Positions 52,079 to 63,483 of a DNA stretch of 64,000 bases are shown here, in pieces. Position 1 is the first letter of the stretch. The number at the start of each line of letters is the position of its first letter. The notes below the pieces were generated by a model that had not been told where the DNA came from, made no database searches, and was given only the letters and a program-made list of their open reading frames with translations. The position numbers were made by a program, and so were the translations under genes. Source of the DNA: Monarcha castaneiventris obscurior (taxonomy: Eukaryota > Chordata > Aves > Passeriformes > Monarchidae); the NCBI GenBank assembly GCA_026261815.1, contig JAMPIT010000484.1, positions 13,738,501 to 13,802,500 on the forward strand, read 5' to 3'.

Positions 52079-52312
52079 AAATCATAGAATGGTTTGGGTT
52101 GGAAGGGACCTTGAAGATAATCCAGTTCCAACCCCCTGCCATGGGCAGGGACACCTTCCACTATCCCAGGCTGCTCCCAGCCCTGTCCAACCTGGCCTTG
52201 GGCATTCCCAGGGATGGGGCAGCCCCAGCTTCTCTGGGCAACCTGTGCCAGGGCCTCACCATCCCTGGGAAGGATTTTTTCCCACTAAAGGGAAGAATTT
52301 TTTCCCACTAAA
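52079..52312 (-). mobile_element. CR1 LINE, 5'-truncated 3' end, antisense
   Basis: On the plus strand the copy begins AATCATAGAATGGTTTGGGT and runs through the standard antisense CR1 3' sequence (GGAAGGGACC, CCCCTGCCATGGGCAGGGAC, CCAACCTGGCCTTGGGCATT, CTTCTCTGGGCAACCTGTGC), so the element lies on the minus strand. It is the best-preserved repeat in the window and therefore likely the youngest of the three CR1 copies. The phrase CTGTGCCAGGGCCTCACC recalls copies common in songbirds. Its 5' truncation falls in or next to the short duplication at 52267-52312. A 141-codon plus-strand frame that crosses it is spurious. Confidence 0.96.
52267..52312. repeat. 23-nt tandem duplication at the CR1 truncation edge
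   Basis: The unit at 52267-52289 is repeated at 52290-52312 with one difference (AAGGATTT against AAGAATTT). The CR1 match stops at about this point, so one unit was probably duplicated after or during insertion. Confidence 0.9.
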
Positions 52313-54419
52313 AACTGATTTTTATGAAAATAATTTCAACGACACTCTCCAACTTTTGAGGATTTGAAAATAAATGTTCTGTCTTAGTGACAAAATAAGC
52401 ACGTTATATAATACAATAAGTACATTATGTCACACCCTAGATTTTTGTAAGCCCCTAATAATTAGCCCAATGCATTTTACACAAATTCACAGACCATTAT
52501 ACTGGATCAAGCACTTTTGGATACCCAATAGTTTCACAGCATCTCCCTCATTTTCATGATAAAAAGTCAATTTTGCTGCTGTTCACAAACTAAAGAGATC
52601 TTTTAAATATTGGTGTCTTTTCTCTTGAGGCCCTAGTCCCAATGTAGGCTGCAAAAGTATTTTTGTAATTACTATAATCATTAAATCAGATTGACAAACT
52701 ATTTTCTAATGCTAATTTGCACAACCTCAATATTTTACTGTCTCATGACGTTTTCTCTGAAGGATTTAAAATGTACTGAGTTTCTTCCAGTGCGACTGTA
52801 GCAAAAAGTGTTTATTATGAGCAAAACTATTACTATTTGTATATCACAGCACAGAATGGCTATTTTCTTTAATCTCTCAACTTAATATCCTTCATGTGCT
52901 ATTACGTCCTGCTTTACCATGCTTCCTGGAAGCTCTGGGATTTTCTGTACAAAAATAATGTCTTTCATACCTCTTCAGCTGCACACAGTAAGTTTTTCCC
53001 TTGCTTTTCAGAAAGTGGCTTGGAGCCATAAATAGAAAATAAATTTACAAACAAAACAAAATATGGCATCCCACAACTATGTGTTTGTTTTCACAAAGAT
53101 TTTAAGTCAAAGCCTTTTAAACGACCACTAGCAACTCAATTTTCTTCCAGCCTTAGAGTCTCTCTGAGTGCTTATCTATCAAAGGATCTGATCTGACTCT
53201 TGGTCTGTAAATATTAGATCCAGCACTTCAAAATAATTTTCAATGCTTCCTCAAAGATTTGTAGTTCAGCAGTCCCATTGCACATTCCAATTTTGACTCT
53301 AAATTCCAGGTTCTCCAACCAGTGCTCTCTCTCCAGCACTGCACTCCAGCATCATTTCTGCTCCAAGGGCCAGCAGACCCTGCTGTGCCATCAGGGTGAG
53401 TCCTTGACCAACACAACTGAGCCTCCTGACAGCTGGGAGACAGATCCTGGAGAGAGGAGATGGCTCCTTTCAGGAAAGCCATGGGCTAAAAGCAGCTCTG
53501 CTACCCTCACTGCATAGGAGATAGAGGGTGGAGACACGAGATGGTTTCAGCAAAGAGCTGGTGGTCTCCAGCCTAACCAAAGATAACACTGAGAGGAACC
53601 ACTTCCCTTTAGTGAAATTTATAAAGAGAAGTTTAAACTGTCAGAACACGTCAGAGCCCCTTCATAACGATCTAGATTAAGAACGTTTCAGTGATTTTGG
53701 AAGACTGACTGTAACACTGACGTTCTCAAGAGCTGGGGGTCAAACACTCTCTAAAGGCAGTTGATGCCCCTGTTCTGGCTCACATATTTGGGGAAAGAAC
53801 GTTTGACGTTTGCCTAAAATCTCTGGATGAAAATAAGGGGCAAGACAGGAAATACAGAGGAAAGGCACTCTTCAAAGACAGCTAAAGAGGGTCTGGGGCA
53901 GGAATCATCCAGCAGGAGAAGATGAAGCCCAGGGCAGAGGAAAGCAGAGAGAATAGAAGAGAGCAGAGGAATAAGGCAATTCCAGTGCCAGCCAAAACCC
54001 TTGGCAGCTGCCTGCCCTGTCTGCTGCACTGCCTACAAATGTCTTGACCATCTCTGCACCGATGCACCCACGGCTCCTCCTTCCCACAGCTGACTAGAAA
54101 TGTACTGGCCCTAGACACAGTGCATGATCTGTGCCCTGCCTTCACAGTCTCTGTTTGTGAGGGACACAGACATGACACGTGGGGAGAACATTTAAGCTCC
54201 AATGCCGGGTGCTGAAGTGTCCGGGGGCAAAGATCTCCCCAGCTGCCAGCGCTCCCTGCTTTGGTGCCTGCACTGCTGCATCTCCAGTCAGAAACAAGAG
54301 ACAAAGGGGCACTTCTGAAAGCATCATCCTCTACAAACTCCTTTTTGCAGAATTTCATTTTCCTGTAAATTCTTGAAAATTGCTTTGTTCCAATGGAAAC
54401 GCCTGTCAGTGACACAAAA
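52313..54419 (-). other. CACNA2D3: CACNA2D3 upstream intron, part 8, with GC-richer patches
   Basis: Intronic. Patches at about 53270-53520 and 53880-54330 are GC-richer than their surroundings. The longest open frame of the window, 177 codons on the minus strand (53882-54415), lies in the second. It ends in a hydrophobic stretch but has no recognisable domain, and other frames on both strands are also open there, so I treat it as chance. Confidence 0.6.
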
Positions 54420-54600
54420 CCCTTTAAAATATGCTGACCGTGTCATGATCTTCATTTGCATATTAATAGATCTCCCTCCCTCTCTCGAGGGATTAATTGC
54501 CTTCCCAATAGAATCCTGCAATCCCATTTATTCAGGTTTATTCTGGCTCTGGGATGGGGGTGGGGATGGACACTGCACTGACTGCAATTCTATTGTTTCA
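54420..54600. promoter_or_regulatory. Candidate noncoding regulatory segment with octamer motif
   Basis: A perfect POU octamer ATTTGCAT at 54454-54461 runs straight into ATTAATAG. GGATTAATTG follows at about 54490-54499 and CTATTGTTTC (SOX-like) at 54591-54600. Such clustering suggests an enhancer, but each motif is short and no conservation data were available. Confidence 0.3.
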
Positions 54601-57600
54601 GAATTTGGGATTTCTTGGCATTTACCATTTCTAAAACACTTTTCAGTAGTCATGGGCAGTATGAAATAGAGATAGGCCTTTTAAAGCGAGCTTATCCAAT
54701 TCAACACTGGTTTATATTCTGCAATTATTCAATTTGTGATTTTTAAACAGGATAGCAAATTAAAACATTTGGCTATAGAATTCTACAAAGTGAATAAATA
54801 GCACATTAAAAAGTAGTTGATATACAATATTATAACTGTGAAAACTAGAAACTTGAGTGCAGTGACAATCTAGAACTCCTTCCTTTGCAGAAAGGGAATT
54901 CTATTGAGACAATACAATGCCAGGTTATTCGTTCACACAGTCCATTCTCAACTAACACAAATTCAATGAGGCCAAACACCTGTAGTTTCTTCCACAGTCA
55001 GTAAGAAAAATATTTTAAAGCACCCTCAATATACTGTGACTGGATTTACCTAAATATGCAATAAAATTCATTTGTATCTGACATCTGGCAATCATGGAAC
55101 CTAAACATGCCTTAAACTAAAAAGAAATATATCCCAAGTACCCAACATTCATGTGATTAGAGCTCAACAGTGAATATGACAAAGGGTACAGGGAATTTCT
55201 AATTTATGGCAGTGACCTGCAATACAAGTATGCATTTTATGGATTCCAGAATCAAAAAAACTCTCCCAGTGATTACCTATTTAACTTTTCCCCTAAAATG
55301 GATAAATAGGGGGATGGGGACAGACTAGAGCTCTATTTCAGAGTAGACACTAAAATCTTTTGTATCTGAACTACTGTATTTACCTTGCAGATATTGCAAA
55401 ATTCTTTGGAAAATATGTATTCATTCCTGTTTATAATCTTTTTTTCCCAAAGTATTTTCCCCACTCACTCTTCTGGTTCATCCTTTCTGTAAATAGATTT
55501 TATACAAGTTGAAACACTTTTCGAAAGGCACAGGAGGAATTTCTTGAACACTGTACTTGGCACAGCTGGGAATACACTGTCTTTAATGACATTCATCTCA
55601 GTGCTTTTTGAGCCCAAGGATATGCGGAAAATAATAGCAGAAAGTAGTTTTATAAAACATCACCACTGTAATTACCATATCTTTTTCTTGCACTACCACT
55701 GTTCCAAAGCCTCTGTCTCTGCTACTTAGTGCATTTCAGAGGAAGCAGAGAGTTGTAATAAATTCTCTGCTTTTGCTGTTCTGATGCTATCAATGATCAA
55801 CTTTGACAGACACAATAACAAAAACGTAAGATTTTAATCAGCTATTAAGGAAATCTCAGTTATGATGCACTTTGTGTTTCTTTCAGATAGAACAGGGTAA
55901 AAATATTTAAAGGGATAAGGAGAAATAAGCATACAAAGAGAACATTATTCAAGATTCTAAACATAATTCCAGCAGGCTCTATGCAAAACTCCACAGGACT
56001 TGCCACTTAGACCAAGGTTGTCCCATGTGGATGAAGGGCCAAAGAGGTTCACAGCTTTTCAGGAAAAGAATGCTTGCTTTTCCCATGTGGGAAAATGAGG
56101 TCAAGTCAGATATCTTAAATATAATCCTCTTTGTGAGCAAAAAGGTGCAAAATGCTTTCTTTAAACACTAACTACTATTAATCCTTGCTTTAAAAATCCT
56201 ATTTTCTACACCAAGCAAACTATGTAAAAAGGAATGTGTTGAGATCAAGTTATATAACCAGGTGGTTAGGATAGTTTTACATCATATTGAGGGCATATTT
56301 GTGCTAATACATCTATATAACAATTGCAAGTTTATGTACTGTGCAAATCTGATCATCAGGACTGTTGATTCTCTGCCTTATTTCTAAATTAGTCCAATTG
56401 CATCTAATTTCACTGCTGGGAGGAGTCTGGATGTGGTCCAGTCACCTGGGTTGAAAGGGGAGTGTGTGCTCACACCAGATTAAGTGGATTAAAAATTAGG
56501 TAATGGTTAAAGAAAATATTTGGCTAACACTTCATTCTGTGTGATACAACAAAGTGGTCTGAACAGGATCCAGTTTTGGCACTTCGGCCCTGGAAATGAA
56601 TTTTTTATACTGATGAATCCCAAAATGTTCTTAAATCAACTCTCTAAGGAAATAAGACAAAAATATAGAAAATGAGTTATCTATAAACCACTACAAAGAC
56701 CACTTATTTACAACAGGTGTGATCCATACTACAAATATTGTGTAGGGATATTTCCCTTGGTAAGAATGTATGTAAAATTGCATCAAGAGACTGTAAGCCA
56801 AATTCATACAACCCTTTTGGCTTTACCACAATTATTGCTTTAGTGAAGCTTCAGAAAGGCTTGAAGCTTCTTATCAAAAAAAGGATTGTAAATCCTATTA
56901 AAATGGATTGAGGAAAACACTGCGCATTGCTAAAAATATCAAGCATAATTTCAGAGGATCTTCAAATGCCACCATTGCATCACACTGATAATATTTTAGT
57001 GAAAATGTAAGTTTAAAAAAAAAAAAAGGCAGTGGTGTTTTTATTTGAATACATTTTACATGGATATTATAGTATTTTTTGTTCATCCTACTGTCCCTAC
57101 AAGCCTCCTTACAGGTAGTGTTTTATCACCAGCAGCTTGTTTCTGCAGGTTTCATCCTGTTCCATAATAACACTTCAAAGAGTTGTCTGATGTTAAAGGT
57201 CCAGCAGAGCCCACTGGCACAGAGACCCAGTTCTGTCTGGCATCACACTGGTACTGCAGGTACAGCCAATTTCACTCAGGCCCCTGATCAGCTGTGAAAA
57301 GCTGAGCACACTGAGGAAATCTGAGAAGCTCGAGATGGATTTTCCTAAAAAGATTCAGTTTTTTTTTGGGGTTTTTTTTTTTTTTTTGTATTTATATAGA
57401 AATTAAAACACACAATTAATAAACCCCAAAGCCAGTTCTATAATAGGTACATTTTGTTGAAATCAATTCAAGACATAGCAGGAAAGACCTTATCTCTTCT
57501 TTTTTCAGGTTCCTGTTCCTCGTGATAGGCTGTGCGTGTTTTCTGCATATATTCTCCTCTGTATTCAACTACAGGGCACTTGATGAGCCTTGCCAGAGTG

Positions 57601-59089
57601 AGCCCCATTTCTATAGTACAAATATTTTTTTCAAATATCTTAGACTTTTAGAATTTAGGTTAATCCACAATTTGCTTGATACTGTGATGGGTTCAGATTC
57701 CCAGAACACAGATGCTCTCACAGAGATGAAAATGCTTGCCACTATGTTTTTGGGGACCAAGCACATAGCTTTGTAGTGACTGTAGCCTTTCAGTTACATC
57801 AGTCAGCTCTTAATCAGTTGAGTCACTTTAAACATTTCTGCTGGGGCCAATGAGACTGTTTATGTTCAGAAAATTGTGCATTTCCATGACTGTTTATGAA
57901 ATAGAATTTGATACACAGCAGTCCCAATTTTCCTCTCATTGAAGAGAGGAAGCATTCCAAATACATCTAGAGATTTGTTTACACTGGAACTTTGACATAC
58001 TAAATTAAATTAATCAAGATCATAGAATATATGATACATGCAGTTATTTCATTGACATATACTTTATACTCTGATAAAGCCAAAACACAAATGAACCCTT
58101 AAAAATAGCCAAAGGCAGGTTTTGCCACCCTACAAAAATACACTGGGAGCAGCCACAAGATAAAAGTCATGAAATAGTGAGTTAGCGAGTCACAGCCAGG
58201 CTGCCCTCAGTTCTCCTGGGTTCTCAGGTTCTGCATGGGAACCATCCTTCTTGATGCCAGTTCCAAACTTGTGCTTGAACATCAGATGGGGAAAAACTCA
58301 GTATTTGCCAGAGCTAAACAGTGTCCACTATCCAGTAGCACTTGCTTAAAAGTTTGAGGCATTAAAAAATCCAGAACAACTTTTCCCTGCAACAGCCAGC
58401 AGAAGCCACTACTGAAGCAGAACTCTGTGTCTAACTCATCTCCTGCTTAAACACCTTTTCTGCCTGACACAGGAAAAGCAGAAGCCAATCATTTGTTTGC
58501 CAAGGAAGGGCCCCATATGACAAGGAAAAGGTTTTGCCACATGGACTGCAAGGGAAGCAGGAATGTCATTCCTTTCTTAGGAAGAGATGAATGGAGCACC
58601 AGGGAGACAAGGAGCTGCTGCTCCCTGTGCTTCCAGCAGCCCTCATCATCCTCCCTGCACAGCAGCCAGTGGACACCACCACACCTGCAGTCAGCAAAGG
58701 GATGCTCGGGATTCTGGGGGCTCTGTAAGCTATCATCTATAGCCAGTCTCCTATAAGCAGGTGGAAATAACCACACTAGGAAAAAAATTAAATATCTAGC
58801 AAAACAATTTGGCTTTTTCATAAAATTAGTTTTATGCTGCTCTATAGGCAAAACACCCTTGGCAAAGTGGTTTTTTTTTTTTTAAAGTACCCAGCTCCTT
58901 TCATCAGCAAATCATTTCTGGGCTAACACTGCTCCAACAGGACGCTTCTAAAGCCATTTTTTTCCCTAGGATTTGGGGAACACTGAGAGCTAACTCTTAA
59001 TTCCTGCAGTTAGCTTGTGGAATAGCAGCTGGATTGGGGCTGCGGGTGGGAGCTGCTGCTCAGCTCCAGGAGCACATCACAGCCAGCTC
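54601..59089 (-). other. CACNA2D3: CACNA2D3 upstream intron, part 9
   Basis: Intronic. A13 lies near 57015-57027, an interrupted T9-G4-T16 run at 57359-57387 and T13 at 58871-58883. A 120-codon minus-strand frame at 58489-58851 is opposed by an open plus-strand frame and has no recognisable product. No exon or transposon recognised. Confidence 0.6.
57359..57387. repeat. Interrupted poly-T run (T9 G4 T16)
   Basis: A thymine homopolymer broken by GGGG. No retrocopy is visible on the minus-strand upstream side. Confidence 0.9.
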
Positions 59090-59310
59090 CTTAATTCGGC
59101 TGAGGCTCCTCGAGCTGCGAGTAAACAAACACTGCCGTGATCATGGCCACGGGAACGGGAAAGGGGAAAGTCTGTTATCATCTGCAGGCAGGCCCTTATC
59201 AACACTCCCATTAAAGCACAGTAAACGGCTACCAATGATAAAATTACCAGTAATGAATTTTAAATGCGTTATTGATGTACTCCTAGAGGGGCCGGGGGTG
59301 TAAGGATGTT
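59090..59310. promoter_or_regulatory. Candidate conserved noncoding element
   Basis: This stretch has several CpGs in a CpG-poor region and a cluster of motif-like words: the forkhead-type GTAAACAAACA at 59121-59131, two TTATCA GATA-type sites at 59175-59180 and 59196-59201, CCATTAAAGC, and a run of ATTA/TAAT cores at about 59235-59275. It is unique sequence and does not look like a transposon. An 89-codon plus-strand frame over it (59034-59303) has no recognisable domain. Confidence 0.35.
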
Positions 59311-60927
59311 AACCCTTTGGGGTAAGCAGGAGTGCCACTACCAAGTAAATAGTATTCCACAACACTGTGATTATTTTTCCATTTAAAATACTTGTTATTT
59401 CGTGGCTAGCCATTAATGCCTGTGTTTCCAAACACACAGCATGCTGGGTGCCTGCAACATCTTGTTAAATATAAGAAAGTTGAGAATCATCAGCATCTCA
59501 CGAGTGATCCTCTGTATCACACTACAACAGTTCCTGGGTTTTGGTCTTTTGGGGTTGTTCATTGGTTAGTTTGAGTTTGTTTTATTTTAGGGGGGTTTTT
59601 TTAGCATGTGGTGGGTTTGGTTGGTTTTTTCAATCTAGAGACAAGCGATCCAACTTCTTGCAGACATTTCTGTTATTTTCAGCCACGAAAATTTCATTTG
59701 TCCTATTTCAAACAAATGGCACATGGAGTTATTTTGGTCTTGGCAACTGGGCTTCTGCTAAAGCACAAGTTAACCATGTACAATAAATCACCATTTGTCT
59801 GAACATGTAAATATTGATGGCTGTTTAGTTTACAAACCTCACTGTAAATATTCCTTGGTGGTGTTTTGAATCCTCATGCCCTCTGGGTGCACTGCTTCAC
59901 CATTTAGTTTTAAAATAATTTTCCAGATAATGTACCTTCTAAACATTTGAGTGTTCCCTCTAGATAAATCATTACACTAATTGTTTATCAGAAAACTGCA
60001 GGCTGCCAGTGAATTAGGAGAAAACAGAGGGGCCATATTTAATTACATTTAATAGAACTCAAAGGGGTAAAAATTTTTATGAAAAGTTACACTTAATTTT
60101 CTTCAGAGGATCAAAATTTAAACAGAACGAATGGGGATATTTTCCAAAATAATTTTTATAACAAAATATGAATCTAATAAGCAAATAGTGAAATGTAACT
60201 AATTCTCTTAAAATACAGTATGGATTCCCAACTGACTTATGTTCAGAATATTTAATTCATAATGGGATTTTTTTAGCTTTTTCCTACAGCTAACTGCAGA
60301 GTGAAAATCTAGAAATCATTTGAATTTATATTTTTTATGAAACTACCAATGAAACTATAAAGAGAGTGATTTTTCCTGGGTCTGGATGCACAAAGCTCTT
60401 GTTTAAGAAAGGTCACGAACTGAGGAAAGCAAATAACTCCAACCCCCTTTTTTATTTTTTTTCCAGTAAATTAAGCATATCTGGCATGAAAATCAGAGAA
60501 ACTTGGGGCAAGAGCAATCAGCTGCATTATTTATATTGTAGCATTTTAATATGCCTCCACCAAAGGTCATCACCAGAAATTTCTAAAGCTGGCACCTATT
60601 TCACTACTTGCACCCACACCAGCCCCACAGTTACATCCAGCTTGAAAACAGAAACTAAGAAATTTCATGTAAAAGGTGGCACAGAATCTTTAGACTTTGG
60701 TACCTAAACAAGTAGTGTTAGAGATAATAAATAGGCCCTTGCACCATTTGAAACTGAAATTCACTGCTCTATCCATTACAGTGCATTCATTTTTTTTACT
60801 AACACTAATTAGTACCTCACTAGCACCAACTTTTAACCCTGGCTGGCTGAATTTGCTTTTCAGGATTGATACGAAGTACTTTCTATAGCCTTGCAGGTAT
60901 TTTGTTCTCTATTGTAAATTAGCTCAG
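59311..60927 (-). other. CACNA2D3: CACNA2D3 upstream intron, part 10
   Basis: Noncoding intron, including the G/T-rich tract at 59522-59632. No exon or transposon recognised. Confidence 0.6.
59522..59632. repeat. Guanine/thymine-rich low-complexity tract
   Basis: Over about 110 nt the plus strand is dominated by G and T, with GGGTTTTGG, GGGGTT and TTGGTTGG words, and it resembles the tract at 25424-25577 in texture. Confidence 0.75.
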
Positions 60928-60975
60928 GGTTTATAACTATTCTTTTTAATCGGTTTATAACTATTCTTTTTAATC
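60928..60975. repeat. Perfect 24-nt tandem duplication
   Basis: The 24-nt unit beginning GGTTTATAACTATTC at 60928-60951 is repeated without change at 60952-60975. Exact identity suggests a recent event and possible length polymorphism. Confidence 0.95.
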
Positions 60976-63457
60976 ATATCTGAAATTCAAGTTCCTGCAT
61001 TTATGAAAAAATCACAGGGAATGAAAAAATTTGAATAGGTCAAGTGATGTGAATATACATGGACAAATTGTTATCTGTTCTTCTCCTATTCCTTTGGTTA
61101 ATGGGTAGAGGGGAAACATAAATCATTACTCAGCATTCAACCAGTTCCTCTTGACTCACACATGGAACAGCACTCTCTGAAGAAGTGTGCACACAGGATT
61201 AGGCCAAAGCACACCAGAGCTGCTTCCTTTCACTTGTCAGTTCATAGGGGGAAAGAGCAAACAGAATTTGGACCCCCGTAGAAATTTATCTTAAAGCTGA
61301 ATTAATTTAAATTAAAGCTGCTGATTTCTATTTTTCCTCACAGACTTAAGTGCTAAGCATTTGGCACTTTACCCCTTTAATGGGACAAAATGCATTAAGT
61401 ATATTAACATCACTTACAAAAGCTTTCCTCAAACAAATGTATAGCCTAGATCTGGGCCTGAATTTTCCATTCTCTTTTTACAGAAGAATAAGCTTTCCAG
61501 AAAACAAACAAACAAACAAACTGTTCTCATAATGCTTTACAAATAGAGGAAAATGAAACAGTTAAAAAAATACTTGTCATTAAAAAGTTACACAAAATAG
61601 TATTTCATTTTTCTTGCTGAATCCAAGAGAGAAGAATTTGGTGGGGAGAAAGTTAATCTGTTGGAAGAAAGAAGAAATGGTAACAGCTTTCTAAAATATC
61701 CAAACTGATAAAAAAGTTGTCTGATTCTTAATTTGATAAGAAAGACTGATAAGAAATACATGATGGCAGAAGTGTATTATCCCTAAAATTTCCTAACCAA
61801 ACTTTCTCCTTCCACTAATTCACTGTTTTCTCTTCCAGACTCAGAAATAGGGTGAGTGGGAACTGGGCATATATTACAGAACAGTCCTGAATGTGTTTCC
61901 AGCATTTCTCCATTCATACCACTCAGTTCAACAAGGTATTTCACAAGGCACACACAAAGCATGGAGAAAATCTTCCTGGAATTAATTCTCCCATAACCAC
62001 ATGACACATCCACATCTAAGAACTGCTGTTTCACAGCAGATTCTAATGTTATGCCCAAATTACAAGACAGTGAGCTTTGCTATCCCAACTGACTGAAAAA
62101 ATAATAGAGAAAATGTGTCAAAATAAATATGAATTGCTCCAAAGATGTTCCAGCTGGAATAAATAAGTGGGCATTGTCTCTGTGAAAAACATGGAATGAG
62201 ACTTTAACACCTAATTGCCGGCATAGCTTTAAAACTGGTGCAGAAGTACTCTCACAGCATGGGAAATATATTTTGCATGCTAAATAAAAACTGACAAAAG
62301 ATGTATATGGCCACATTGTCAGCGTGCTCCTTGCTGCCAAAAGCCAGTCTGCCATCAAATAGATTATGTTCATTTGGACTTTGGGAACGGCAGCATCTTA
62401 GAATTTCAATTTTAAAATATAATTAGAAAGAGAAAAAAGAACTCCACAAACATTAAAATGGCTGGAGGAGGAATTTCTTGGATAGAATGCTTAATTCAGG
62501 TTCAGATTTGTTTTTATTTGGAGTTTCACTGGAAACCAATGAAGCAGTTAGAGATTGGAACATACCAATGTTATGCCAGTAGTCCTTTCCTCAGAAACTC
62601 AAATATTTCAATGGAAAAGAGGGAAATCACTGTACAAGTCAGGGCACAAGCTATAATACCCAACTTCAGCCACAAATACATTCAACTGAGAATAGCCACT
62701 CATCATGGAACACATTCCATTCACGTATTATGGAAATACCAGTAAGTGAAGTGTGATAGTTAAAAAAAAGTAATAATAATTTAAAAAGCACTCTGCTTTT
62801 CAGTTTCTCCATCTAGGTGACAACAGGACTACAAGGAGTGTTATCTGATAATGCACTAATTTTTTACCTCAGAAAGCAGAGATAAATGTTGAAATTCATT
62901 TGGAAAAAAAAAAAACCAGATGGCTTTAAGTGAATAACAGATTCACTTAACCAAACATTTTATTTCCTGTATCTTGAATAATTAACAAAAAAAGTGTTTA
63001 CCAACAATTATATAACAGCTTTTATAGTAACACAAGGAGGAGAAAAACATTTAGCACTGAGTCTCATAAATAATTCAAAAGGTCTAATTTACCATAATCA
63101 TGTCTGGCATTTATCTTCAGTAAATAATGTATTAGGCATATACTGTGCACTCTTTCCTACAGTAGCTACTAGAGAGCATTAGGAACAAACCCATCTGTGT
63201 TTAGCATTCTGTAAATCAGGCCAGCTCTTGCATGCATAAAATGATTGCTGATAAAGCCATTTACCTATGCAATGGATAGAAATGACATCTTTTAATGTAA
63301 AATTAAATAAAAATTATAGAAACTGCAACACAGATGAGAGTTTTTTGTATACCATAAATATTCATATCTTCCCAACTGAGCAAGCATACCTCTGAAACCA
63401 TAGGAACCACTCTAGGAAAAGAAGTTGGGTCTTCCACATTCACTGTGCCATTGACAG
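60976..63457 (-). other. CACNA2D3: CACNA2D3 upstream intron, part 11
   Basis: Noncoding intron with an (AAAC)5 run at 61501-61521 and an A12 run near 62906-62917. No exon or transposon recognised. Confidence 0.6.
61501..61521. repeat. (AAAC)5 microsatellite
   Basis: Five AAAC units in a row, preceded by one extra adenine. Confidence 0.95.
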
Positions 63458-63483
63458 GTTAATTTGCATAAGAGCAAATTAAC
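63458..63483. repeat. Perfect inverted repeat, 10-nt arms, containing an octamer motif
   Basis: GTTAATTTGC and GCAAATTAAC are exact reverse complements separated by ATAAGA. The left arm and spacer form a perfect POU octamer ATTTGCAT (63462-63469), and both arms carry TTAAT/ATTAA homeodomain-type cores. Whether it is a regulatory site cannot be told from one sequence. Confidence 0.88.

Noticed and set aside
51942..52367. 141-codon plus-strand frame
   Set aside because: Its middle is the antisense of a CR1 LINE tail, so the frame is a by-product of the repeat.
53882..54415. Longest open frame, 177 codons on the minus strand, with a hydrophobic C-terminal stretch
   Set aside because: It has no recognisable domain and lies in a GC-richer patch where stops are rarer. 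Overlapping frames on both strands are also open, and it sits inside an intron with no sign of its own promoter or splicing.
59034..59303. 89-codon plus-strand frame as a small gene
   Set aside because: No domain and no conserved start context. The underlying sequence looks more like a noncoding motif cluster.
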